From the NCBI GenBank assembly GCA_022824465.1, contig JAJDZV010000007.1, positions 1 to 64,000 of the forward strand: a DNA stretch of 64,000 nt, given 5' to 3'. Source of the DNA: Anaerolineae bacterium (GTDB lineage: Bacteria > Chloroflexota > Anaerolineae > Aggregatilineales > Phototrophicaceae). Positions 1-8,240 of this stretch are shown in pieces. The position numbers were made by a program, and so were the translations under genes. The notes beneath the pieces were generated by a model. The model was not told the DNA's origin, ran no database searches, and saw nothing but the letters and a program-made list of their open reading frames with translations. How positions within the stretch are numbered: position 1 is the stretch's first letter; each line of letters starts with the position of its first letter.

Positions 1-83
1 CCGTAATGAGCTTCCCGTTCGACTTGCATGTATTAGGCACGCCGCCAACGTTCATCCTGAGCCAGGATCAAACTCTCCGTATT
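1..83 (-). rRNA. rrs: 16S ribosomal RNA, 5' end only
   Basis: The reverse complement of bases 57-76 is the universal bacterial 16S 5' sequence (the 27F primer site), followed by the conserved stretch leading to helix 6. By alignment to E. coli numbering, base 1 of the rRNA falls near window position 83. The gene runs leftward out of the window, so only the 5' domain start is present. The rest of the rRNA operon must lie outside. Confidence 0.97.
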
Positions 84-199
84 CACAGGGTTTGATTTCG
101 CTCTGTCTTAACCTGCTATTCTGATGTTAACCAGCACTCACCACTAACTAACGCCGTGATATCAAAAAGCGAGAGCTCCCTCTCACTTTCTGTGCGCAT

Positions 200-228
200 A
201 GCGTATCAACAAGCGCCGGGCGTGTCAA
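200..228 (-). promoter_or_regulatory. Probable rRNA operon promoter
   Basis: On the minus strand a perfect -35 hexamer TTGACA (223-228) is followed after exactly 17 bases by TACGCT (200-205). It sits about 115 bases upstream of the 16S 5' end, a normal leader length for an rRNA operon. The -10 keeps the important first two and last bases of TATAAT. This is read from sequence only. Confidence 0.7.
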
Positions 229-333
229 GGACAAATTGGCGTAACAGAAGAAACAGATCGGACTAGCCAGCGCAGCCGCCAAACCGCGGGACCGAGAAAC
301 GCGGGCGAACAAAAGGCCCCTGTGCTTAATCTG

Positions 334-2364
334 CTACTTCACGCGCACCAGACGGTAGGTCTCGCCCGAAAAGACTAATTCAAAACGCTCCTTGTCAGTC
401 TGATAGAGAGCGTCGATCATCCAGGCATATCCCTTTGGAAATAACAGGTAATCTATGCCGTAGCGATCGACAATCGCAAGCTTCTCTTCCACCGGCGTAT
501 CGCCATCATACAGTCGGAGGTTGTCGCTAAGTTGGGATTCCGCCTGCGCCTGCGGCATGTTGGAGTAGTACGACATGCGCTCCGCTGTGAAGCGCGAGAG
601 CTCAATGACTTTCCAACTCAATGTCATCGCCCGGCTGCGGGACTCCGGGCTTGCCGCGAACCAAACGCGATCATCGTGAGTGGCTTCAACATACTCGCCG
701 ATTTCAAGCAATTCGGCGTCGCCGGATGTCGCGGTCGCCAGATCGCCGCTGACGTTTGCTCTGGGACTGAATTGGAGGAAGTGCCCAGTGAGAATGGCGG
801 CGACAGCCATAAGCGGCAATAGCGCACGCTCATTGCCAAGCCGGCCAATCGCGTCAAGCCGGCTCGGCCGAGCACGCCGCGCGACCGTTATCCCGGTCTC
901 GATGACGTAGCCGAGCATATAGCCGTAGGGCATAAGCCACAATACGCGAACAACATGATAAAAGGACACCACGCGACCGTAGATCCAGGCGGTGAACGGC
1001 AAAAGCCCGAAGCCAATCGCAAGCGCGAAAGCCAGCATCAAGCGGCTGCGGGGATCGAGCCGGCGCGCAAGGACCGCCACTACTGTCAGCGCAACCAGAA
1101 TATAGGTAAAACTGCCTGCCAGTACCGGATGTATCGCATAGAAGCTGTTGCCATTGTCAAGAGGATTGGCGGCGTCGTACATGTGAATGGTGTTGCCGCC
1201 GGTTTCCGGCAAGTCCTCAAAGTGGTAGATGGAAGTGTCCGCAGTGTTCAAGCGTGTGAAAATCGCCGGACTAAACAGCAGCATCATGAGCAGGAGCAAA
1301 TGCAGGGCGGCCATTCGGGCGGCGCGATTCACGACGAATGTGATAACTGCATAGCCGGCGATGATACAGACGGCGAAACCTCCGGCAATGGCGTGAACAC
1401 AGGCAGTCGCCAGGAATGACAACACGAAGGCGAAAAGCGTTCGTCGGTTTCCGGTTGTGATGTATTGATAGGCGCTGGAAATGGCTATCGGCGCCAGCGC
1501 GAACGCGGCGACCGCCTTATCCAACAGACCGCGTGCGAAAAACTGCGACCCAGGTTGGGGACCGATCTGCGCCACCAGGCTGTAGGCGAACAAACCCAGG
1601 CAGACATAGACCAGCGATGCCTTACGGCTATGGTTCAGATTCCGCGCGAATACATACATGCCAGCGACCGACATGAGCATCACAAATGGGTTCACCAAAT
1701 AACGCGCGAGCAGGATAGTCGTCCCGCTTATCTCGACCACCAGCGCTTGCGCCAACACCCAGTAGGTGAAGTACATGCGGTCGGCGATGGGATTGCCGGT
1801 TTCATAATAGGGCTCCGCCCAGCCCAGCGGCTCATCGCGCAGGAAGCCGTTGACGGCCGCATGATGGCGGTTCTGATCGTCGGTGGTTGGTGTTGCGAGG
1901 ATGCTGGAATGGGCGTAGAGCGCCACTTGCACGAGGATGATTGCGAGCAAGGCGGCGATTGCCGCATCACATCTTAATTTGATTGCGGTCCGGCCGCGCG
2001 CTCGCCACAAGACCGCCGCAAAGCCGAGCAGCGCCAAGGCATGCCAGATTAACTCGACGGTATTGATGTGCAGCCTCAGCGTCCGCGTGAAGAGACCCAG
2101 AACGGTAATTAACGCGACCGAGAAGGTAAATCCATAGCCAATGCAGTCGATGAGGTCCCAGTCATCCCGGGCTGGCGCCAGGCTAAAGAGGTAAGCGCCG
2201 GGCAAAATGAAGACCAGAAGACCGACAATGATACGCAGCCAGGGCGACACCAACACGACACCAGCGAGACTTAGCGCCAAGCCAGCAAGCACAATCAGCC
2301 CGCTGATAAGCAACAGGACGCGGTCATTAAGCCAGTATTGGAAGAAAGCAGAGAGGGGCTTCAA
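334..2364 (-). CDS. Polytopic membrane protein, paralogue 1 (GT-C-like architecture)
   Basis: A 676-residue protein with roughly 13 hydrophobic segments over residues 15-530 and a soluble C-terminal tail of about 130 residues. A charged loop near residues 165-200 carries FLRDEPLGWAEP, and the tail carries DRYGIDYLLF; both are conserved in the neighbouring paralogue at 2549-4582. Many membrane helices, a loop with acidic residues and a soluble C-terminal domain resemble GT-C type lipid-linked glycosyltransferases, but I recognise no specific family, so the enzymatic role is inference. The start is a TTG preceded by GAGG. It ends 250 bases upstream of the 16S 5' end, in the same direction. Confidence 0.85.
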   Translation of the reverse strand: MKPLSAFFQYWLNDRVLLLISGLIVLAGLALSLAGVVLVSPWLRIIVGLLVFILPGAYLFSLAPARDDWDLIDCIGYGFTFSVALITVLGLFTRTLRLHINTVELIWHALALLGFAAVLWRARGRTAIKLRCDAAIAALLAIILVQVALYAHSSILATPTTDDQNRHHAAVNGFLRDEPLGWAEPYYETGNPIADRMYFTYWVLAQALVVEISGTTILLARYLVNPFVMLMSVAGMYVFARNLNHSRKASLVYVCLGLFAYSLVAQIGPQPGSQFFARGLLDKAVAAFALAPIAISSAYQYITTGNRRTLFAFVLSFLATACVHAIAGGFAVCIIAGYAVITFVVNRAARMAALHLLLLMMLLFSPAIFTRLNTADTSIYHFEDLPETGGNTIHMYDAANPLDNGNSFYAIHPVLAGSFTYILVALTVVAVLARRLDPRSRLMLAFALAIGFGLLPFTAWIYGRVVSFYHVVRVLWLMPYGYMLGYVIETGITVARRARPSRLDAIGRLGNERALLPLMAVAAILTGHFLQFSPRANVSGDLATATSGDAELLEIGEYVEATHDDRVWFAASPESRSRAMTLSWKVIELSRFTAERMSYYSNMPQAQAESQLSDNLRLYDGDTPVEEKLAIVDRYGIDYLLFPKGYAWMIDALYQTDKERFELVFSGETYRLVRVK

Positions 2365-2548
2365 TTGCAGACCTCGCTACATAATCGAGAGTTGTGCGCA
2401 AGCATGTCCGATATATGCGTCTGTACGACATTGCTTGACGATTCGGCGCAAGCTCCTTAATCGAGCTTTCGCGCGCTGGCAATGGGCTCATGTCACAGTG
2501 AGAATCATTCGAAATTGTATCGCTGGCGACAAGCGGCGCTGCGGAGCT

Positions 2549-4582
2549 TCAATGAATCCTGACCAAGCGTAGCGTATCGCTAGAATATACAAGCTCAAAG
2601 CGCTGATTATCAGTCTGATAGAGCCCGTCAATCATCCAGGCGTATTTCTTGTCGAACAGCAAGTAGTCAATGCCATATCGGTCGATAATTGCCAGCTTCT
2701 CTTCCACAGGAATATCCTTGTACAAACGGTAATTGTCGTCGGTTTGGACGCGCATGCTTTCAAGTGGCAGATTTGAATAATAGGACATGCGCTCCGGAGT
2801 AAACCGGGAGAGCGAGACGACCTTCCAGTGCATAGCGATGATTGGCTTGCGATAGCTCTCGCTGGCAGCAATCCAGACACGATGATCATGCTGACCATCA
2901 ATATACGTAGCAATTTCCAGCAGCGGGGCATCGCGGCTGGGCGCCAGCGCGAAGTCCCGGCTGAAATTTATTCTGCTCCTAGAACTGAGAACATGCAAAG
3001 TTACTAGCAAAATCAGCGTGGTCAATGCGACAAGCAACCGGTCCCTAGCTTCGGCGCCGATGCTTCGGGCGACGTCAGGTTTCAGTTGATTCACGAGTTC
3101 CCAGCCCGACTCGAGGGCAAAGCCTAGCATGTAGCCGTAGGGCATTATCCACAGTATTCGCGCCACGAGGTTGTATGCCACTAGCCGAGCGTAAATCCAG
3201 GCGGTGAATGGCAGCAACCCGATGCTGATGGCAATCACATAAGCCAGCATCAGTTTGCTTCTGGCGTCAAGGCGTCGCGCTAGGGCGAACAGAAAAACGA
3301 GCGGCGCCAGAAAATACGTCAGGTGGCCGGCGGCGACAGGGCTGATGGCATACAATCTCTCGCTGCTATTGAGAGGATTGACCGTGTCGTAAACCACAAT
3401 TTTGCTTGCGAAGGCATCATCGACAGAGTCAAAATTATAGATCGTATTCTCCGCCGTGCCCAAGCGCACAAGGAGCGCAGGCGCAAATAGGATAAGGGTC
3501 ACAAAGCCAATCCGAAGCGCGTCTCTACGCTCGGCAGCGCCAGCCATGAATTGAATCAGGCACCAGATGCCGATAACGGCGACGGAAAATCCGCCCAGAA
3601 CCGCATGTACCGAGACAACCGCCCACATTGCCAGGGCGAAACCGAAATAAGCGCGCCAATGTCTAGCTTGCGAGCTTAAGTAGGCGCTTGAGATGGCAAG
3701 GGGCGCAAGCGCGAATGCGGCTACAATTTTGTCGTATTGGCTGCGTACAAGTAGCCTGACGCCGGCCTGGGGATCGACTTCGGCAACCAGGCTCAAGGCG
3801 AGTAATCCCAAACCAACATAAACCAAGGATGACTGACGGCTGTGCCGAAGATTTCGAGCGAATACATACATTCCTGCTGTAGACACCAGTACCACAAATG
3901 GGCTTATCAGATAGCGCGCCTGCATTATCGGCGCCCCGCTGATCTCGACAATCAGCGCTTGAGCCAAGACCCAATAAGTCAGATACATGCGGTCGGCGAT
4001 GGGATTGCCTGATTCGTAGTGCGGCTCCGCCCAGCCCAGCGGCTCATCGCGGAGGAAAGCGTTAACCTGGGCGTGATGAAGATACTGATCATTGTTCTTG
4101 TCCGCCGCTAGAAGACTGGCATAAGCGAAGAGCGCGGCCAGAATCAGGATTGCTGCGAGCATCGCTATAGTAGGCGGACGCAACTGGAGATTAATCGCAA
4201 GCGACCGCCGCCCGCGGCAAAAGACCGCCGCAAATCCGACTATCGCCAACGCATGCCAGATGAACTCGACGGTATCGATGTGCAGCTTCAGCGTCCGCGT
4301 GATGAGACCCAGCAGCGTAATCAGCGCGATCGAGAAAGCAAAGCCGTAGCCGACGACGTCCATGATGTCCCAGTCGTCGCGCGCTGGCACAAGCGCGAAG
4401 AGATATCCGCCCGGCAAAATGAAGACCAGCAGGCCGACGATGACGCGCAGCCAAGGCGAGACAAAGGCGAAATCGCCGAGACTGAGCGCGATGCCCGCAA
4501 GCGCAAGCAGTCCGCCCAAGACGACATAGAAGCGCGGCAGGCGAAGGTAATGCTGTATCGCGTTCCAGGCTGATTGCGTCAC
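2549..4582 (-). CDS. Polytopic membrane protein, paralogue 2 (GT-C-like architecture)
   Basis: A 677-residue paralogue of the downstream protein at 334-2364, colinear from end to end: N-terminal helices, VSPWLR(I/V)IVGLLVFILPG, the DEPLGWAEP loop, FTAWIY near residue 450 and the DRYGIDYLLF tail. The start is a GTG whose bases overlap the TGA stop of recR (GTGA, 4-nt overlap), which suggests translational coupling to the recombination operon. Function is unknown; transfer or polymerisation of lipid-linked sugars is a guess from topology. The 184-base gap to paralogue 1 shows no obvious gene. Confidence 0.86.
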   Translation of the reverse strand: MTQSAWNAIQHYLRLPRFYVVLGGLLALAGIALSLGDFAFVSPWLRVIVGLLVFILPGGYLFALVPARDDWDIMDVVGYGFAFSIALITLLGLITRTLKLHIDTVEFIWHALAIVGFAAVFCRGRRSLAINLQLRPPTIAMLAAILILAALFAYASLLAADKNNDQYLHHAQVNAFLRDEPLGWAEPHYESGNPIADRMYLTYWVLAQALIVEISGAPIMQARYLISPFVVLVSTAGMYVFARNLRHSRQSSLVYVGLGLLALSLVAEVDPQAGVRLLVRSQYDKIVAAFALAPLAISSAYLSSQARHWRAYFGFALAMWAVVSVHAVLGGFSVAVIGIWCLIQFMAGAAERRDALRIGFVTLILFAPALLVRLGTAENTIYNFDSVDDAFASKIVVYDTVNPLNSSERLYAISPVAAGHLTYFLAPLVFLFALARRLDARSKLMLAYVIAISIGLLPFTAWIYARLVAYNLVARILWIMPYGYMLGFALESGWELVNQLKPDVARSIGAEARDRLLVALTTLILLVTLHVLSSRSRINFSRDFALAPSRDAPLLEIATYIDGQHDHRVWIAASESYRKPIIAMHWKVVSLSRFTPERMSYYSNLPLESMRVQTDDNYRLYKDIPVEEKLAIIDRYGIDYLLFDKKYAWMIDGLYQTDNQRFELVYSSDTLRLVRIH

Positions 4583-5181
4583 AAGTCGCTGCGGCCTTCA
4601 AGCGCTCGCATAAGCGTGACGGAGTCGACATATTCCAGGTCGCCGCCGGTTGGCAGTCCGCGCGCCAGTCGTGTCACTTTGACTCTTGTCGGCGCCAATT
4701 CCCGCTGGAGGTACATCGCGGTGGCATCGCCTTCCATGCCCGGGTTGGTGGCGATGATTATTTCGCTCGCTCCGCCCTGCTTAACGCGCTCCACCAATTC
4801 GCGAATCTTGAGCTCATCGGGTCCGATGCCGTCGACTGGCGAAATGGCGCCATGAAGCACATGGTAGCGTCCCTTGTATATTCCGGTGCGCTCGATCGCC
4901 ATCAAATCCAGGGGCTCTTCCACCACAGCCAAGGTATCGGCCGCGCGATCGGCCGCGCTGCAAATCGGGCAGGGGTCCGCTACAGTGATGTTGAAGCAGA
5001 CGCTGCAAAGGCGGGTATCTACTTTGAGGCGATTCAGAGCGTCCGCCAAGCCAAGCGAAAATTCGTCAGGCGCGCGTAGCAGGAAGAATGTCAACCGGGA
5101 AGCGGTCTTCGGTCCGACGCCGGGCAAGCGCGAAAAAGCCTCAACCAACTTGGTTACCGGTTCGGGGATGGCGCTGCTCAT
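4579..5181 (-). CDS. recR: Recombination protein RecR
   Basis: 200 residues, the usual RecR length. It has the helix-hairpin-helix LPGVGPKTASRL (19-30), a zinc finger with Cys59, Cys62, Cys71 and Cys74, and a Toprim domain (about 80-175). RecR works with RecO and RecF to load RecA at single-strand gaps during recombinational repair. It lies downstream of dnaX and ybaB, the classic bacterial order, and its stop overlaps the start of the membrane protein that follows. Confidence 0.97.
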   Translation of the reverse strand: MSSAIPEPVTKLVEAFSRLPGVGPKTASRLTFFLLRAPDEFSLGLADALNRLKVDTRLCSVCFNITVADPCPICSAADRAADTLAVVEEPLDLMAIERTGIYKGRYHVLHGAISPVDGIGPDELKIRELVERVKQGGASEIIIATNPGMEGDATAMYLQRELAPTRVKVTRLARGLPTGGDLEYVDSVTLMRALEGRSDL

Positions 5182-5247
5182 CGCATATGCCTGGATGCCT
5201 ACATTTGTTGGACAGGCTAAGCCAAACGGAGATCCTGCGGCCTCGAG

Positions 5248-5622
5248 CTAGCCGAGCAGCCCGCCCAAACCCGGGAGATCGCCCAAGCCGCCGGTGATCG
5301 CTTCCATACGCTCAGCCGCCATGGCTTGGCTCTGTTCGATTCCTTGATTGACCGCAGCGACGAGCAAGTCCTGGAGGTCGGTCAGCCATTCTTCATCATC
5401 CATATCAATGACGTCGGGATTGATCTCGACCGATTGCACGCGCTGGTGGCCCGTGATGACAATCTTGATGGCGCCGCCGCCGACAGAGACCTCAGTCGTC
5501 TCGCGCTCAAGGCTCTCCTGCGCTTCGGCCATATCCTGCTGCATCTTCTGCAGCATGGCCATTGGGTTGGCGCCGCCGGGGAGTCCGCCAGATCCGCGCC
5601 TGCTGCCGCGTCGTTTGCTCAT
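5248..5622 (-). CDS. ybaB: YbaB/EbfC-family nucleoid-associated protein
   Basis: 124 residues. After a basic, glycine-rich N-terminus comes the family core: MLQKMQQDMAEAQESLE, then VSVGGGAIKIVITGHQRV and INPDVIDMDDEEWLTDLQDL, and a Gly/Leu-rich tail. YbaB proteins are small dimeric DNA-binding proteins. The position between dnaX and recR (66 bases before recR) supports the call strongly. Confidence 0.95.
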   Translation of the reverse strand: MSKRRGSRRGSGGLPGGANPMAMLQKMQQDMAEAQESLERETTEVSVGGGAIKIVITGHQRVQSVEINPDVIDMDDEEWLTDLQDLLVAAVNQGIEQSQAMAAERMEAITGGLGDLPGLGGLLG

Positions 5623-5700
5623 GCTGTTTCTCCTGGAATCGCTTGGCTTGTGGCTGCGACCTAACTATAGGTAATTCTGCCGAATCGCACAACGCGGAAG

Positions 5701-6481
5701 TCAACTGACGGCTTGCGGATTCAGCAAATACACATGCGCGCCATAAGGCGGGTTTTCAAAGACGAACTGGGCGCCGCGCTGCGCCATGGCGTCGCGGCTC
5801 AGCTCGGGATCCATAACGACGGCATAGAGCGGACGATCCGGCAACTGCGCTTGCATGACGCCGAGCAGATCGCGATAATCATCCTCGCTGATCCTCGGAT
5901 CATAGAATACGGGCTGATCTATGATGCGCTGGTCGCATTCCGCCATGAAATCGGAATACAGCTTCCCGCCTTTCGACAAATAATTCAGTCGTTCATGCAA
6001 GAGCTTTGCTTTCGGCGTGTTAACACGGGGCACGAGCACGACTGCTTCGTCAGGCGAATTATCCCTGATCCACGGGAACGCGGCAATCGGCCGCCGAGTG
6101 TTTCGGCTGAAGGCAAGACGCCCGCGTGCGGGATGCGAACCGTGCTTCCGCCGGCCGCCATTTGATCGACCAAGCGATGCGAACCGTAAGCGGCATTGGG
6201 CATTCAATAACGCAAGCGCGATCAAGGCTTTTACCCCCGGCATCAACACTTCCGAAGGTCGACCTTGAACCGCGCGCCTGCAGCGTCAGAGGCGCCAGCG
6301 GAAGAAGTACGGTGATGCCCAACAGCGCCGACCAGATGTTGATGTTGAGCGGCAGCAACAAATAGAGAATATAGCCGACGCCGACGAAGAGCCCCGCAAC
6401 TAGAAGTTGAAGCGGTAGAAGCGCCTCCACAACCACCAGGGATAGCAGCGCCCAAGCGACGCCAAGCTGGGAATCATTCAC
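5701..6481 (-). pseudogene. Frameshifted membrane protein gene between dnaX and ybaB
   Basis: The N-terminal frame starts at a GTG (6479-6481) that overlaps the dnaX stop by 8 bases and encodes two membrane helices (VVVEALLPLQLLVAGLFVGV and NIWSALLGITVLLPLAPLTL), then loses coding character near 6240. A second frame resumes about there and from about 6070 gives a convincing soluble domain (VLVPRVNTPKAKLLHERLNY, then FYDPRISEDDYRDLLGVMQA) to the stop at 5701. A third frame looks protein-like at about 6110-6200. At least one, probably two, indels separate the parts. The C-terminal domain resembles the soluble tails of GT-C membrane proteins. Either a decaying gene or assembly errors. Confidence 0.6.
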
Positions 6482-8051
6482 CGACTACGCCTCCGAGCCG
6501 CTTGCCTGCGGCGATGAGCGGATCGTCCGCGACCGGCGCTGTATCTCGGGCGGCATCATCCGGCGTCAGCGCGTCATCCACCACCTGCACTTCCAGACGC
6601 AGCTTTACTTCGTGCAAATCGAAAATCGCTTGCTCGATTACTTTGGCGCGTTTTGGTTCGGAGATCTTCTGTTTGAAGACTTCTTTCGGCACACCGAGAA
6701 TCAGCCGATTGCCATCAATCAGCCGGACGTGCGCATGGGCGAGCAAGGGCGGCAAATTCTTGTTGTAGCGATACAGCCGGCCGAGAATGTCGTCCCAGCC
6801 GCCGTGAATCTTCGCCACCGGATATATCGGCGTCTCGCCCGGCCGGCTGCTGGCGGCGCGCTCGAAGTTTGCCTGCATGGCGATCGGCTCTTGACGGACA
6901 GGCCCCTCTTCCGAGCGCGCTTGCGAGCCTGGCGATGGCGCAGCAATTGCAGGCGCTTTTGCTGTGCCGTCTTCCTCCAAGACCTCGACATAAGCCAACT
7001 CAAGCGACAACTGCGGTTGCCAGCCGCCGGTATAAGCATTCACCGCGGCATTGAAGGCGCGAATGGCATTGAGCAGTCGGGAGCGCTCAATGCGCTGCGC
7101 CAGATCGCCGTAACGCCGCTGCTCTTCTTGCGCCGCTTCGATCAGGTCAGCGCTGGCGGTTTGCGCCAACATGATGTTGCGCAAGACATTGACCAATTGT
7201 TGCCCGAACTGGCGCGGATCAATGCCGCTGTCAATCGCGAGGTTGATGACATGGATACCGCGCGCGACATCTTCTTCGACGAGCGCCTCAACCAGGTCAT
7301 GGACTTGCATGGCGCTGGCCGTGCCCAGCAGTTGCTGCGCCAACGCCAGCGTTATTGTCTCGGCCGGGTCGGCGACGATCTGATCGAGCAAGCTGATGCT
7401 ATCGCGGACGCTGCCGGTTCCCTGCCGCGCGATCAGTTCCAGCGCCCGCGGTTCAATCGATAGCGACTCGGCTTCGGCGATGAGAGCCAGTCGCTCAGTG
7501 AGTTCGCTTAGGGACACGCGCCGAAACTCGAATTGCAGACAGCGGCTCTTGATGGTGGCCGGCACTCTGTCAATCTCGGTGGTAGCCAGCGCGAAGAGGG
7601 CGTGATCGGGCGGCTCCTCCAAGGTCTTCAGCAAAGCGTCAAAGGCGTTGCCGCTGAAACGATGCACTTCGTCAATGATATAGACCTTGAAAGCGCCTTC
7701 GCCAGGAGCAAAAGCGATCTTGTCGCGTAATTCGCGGACATCGTCAACGCCGGTGTGCGAGGCGGCGTCAATCTCAATTAGATCTAGGTAACGCCCCTCA
7801 TTGACCGCGATGCAATTGGCGCAAGCATTGCAGGGACGATTAGCCGGGTCGTCGCTCGTGCAATTGACCGCTTTCGCCAGCAGACGGGCGGTAGTAGTTT
7901 TGCCCGTGCCGCGCGGTCCGCTGAACAGATAGGCATGCCGTATGCGTCCGCGCGCCAGGGCGTTGCGCAATGTGCGCGTGATATGCTCCTGTCCGACTAC
8001 ATCGTCAAATGAGAGCGGACGCCACTTGAGGTAGAGGGCTTGCTCGGGCAC
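6474..8051 (-). CDS. dnaX: DNA polymerase III subunit gamma/tau
   Basis: 525 residues. The AAA+ clamp-loader core has the Walker A GPRGTGKTT (45-53), the zinc module (Cys64, Cys74, Cys77, Cys80), Walker B IIDEVHR and sensor motifs, followed by a collar domain and a shorter tau-like C-terminus from about residue 370. The protein loads the beta clamp and organises the replisome. The start is a GTG with an upstream CGGAGG. First gene of the block running to recR and beyond. Confidence 0.97.
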   Translation of the reverse strand: MPEQALYLKWRPLSFDDVVGQEHITRTLRNALARGRIRHAYLFSGPRGTGKTTTARLLAKAVNCTSDDPANRPCNACANCIAVNEGRYLDLIEIDAASHTGVDDVRELRDKIAFAPGEGAFKVYIIDEVHRFSGNAFDALLKTLEEPPDHALFALATTEIDRVPATIKSRCLQFEFRRVSLSELTERLALIAEAESLSIEPRALELIARQGTGSVRDSISLLDQIVADPAETITLALAQQLLGTASAMQVHDLVEALVEEDVARGIHVINLAIDSGIDPRQFGQQLVNVLRNIMLAQTASADLIEAAQEEQRRYGDLAQRIERSRLLNAIRAFNAAVNAYTGGWQPQLSLELAYVEVLEEDGTAKAPAIAAPSPGSQARSEEGPVRQEPIAMQANFERAASSRPGETPIYPVAKIHGGWDDILGRLYRYNKNLPPLLAHAHVRLIDGNRLILGVPKEVFKQKISEPKRAKVIEQAIFDLHEVKLRLEVQVVDDALTPDDAARDTAPVADDPLIAAGKRLGGVVGE

Positions 8052-8077
8052 GCGTTGTCCTCCGCGATTCTATCGTC

Positions 8078-8106
8078 AGTCTAGCACCAGCGGTCGAGGC
8101 AATCAA
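8078..8106 (-). promoter_or_regulatory. Probable dnaX operon promoter
   Basis: On the minus strand, TTGATT (8101-8106) and TAGACT (8078-8083) are separated by 17 bases, with the dnaX GTG 27 bases further on. Both boxes keep four of six consensus bases, and the spacing is ideal. It lies in the divergent region shared with the Rieske gene. Confidence 0.5.
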
Positions 8107-8240
8107 GCGGAGGCGGAAGACGAGCAAAGCCGCATCAATGTAAGAGTGGCGGTCTTCGAGGCATCAAGACTTACAGAACGCGCTGCCATCCAGCGTTGTT
8201 GTAAAAGGAACCTTTGCATTTTATTTGGTCGGAGGCGGTC

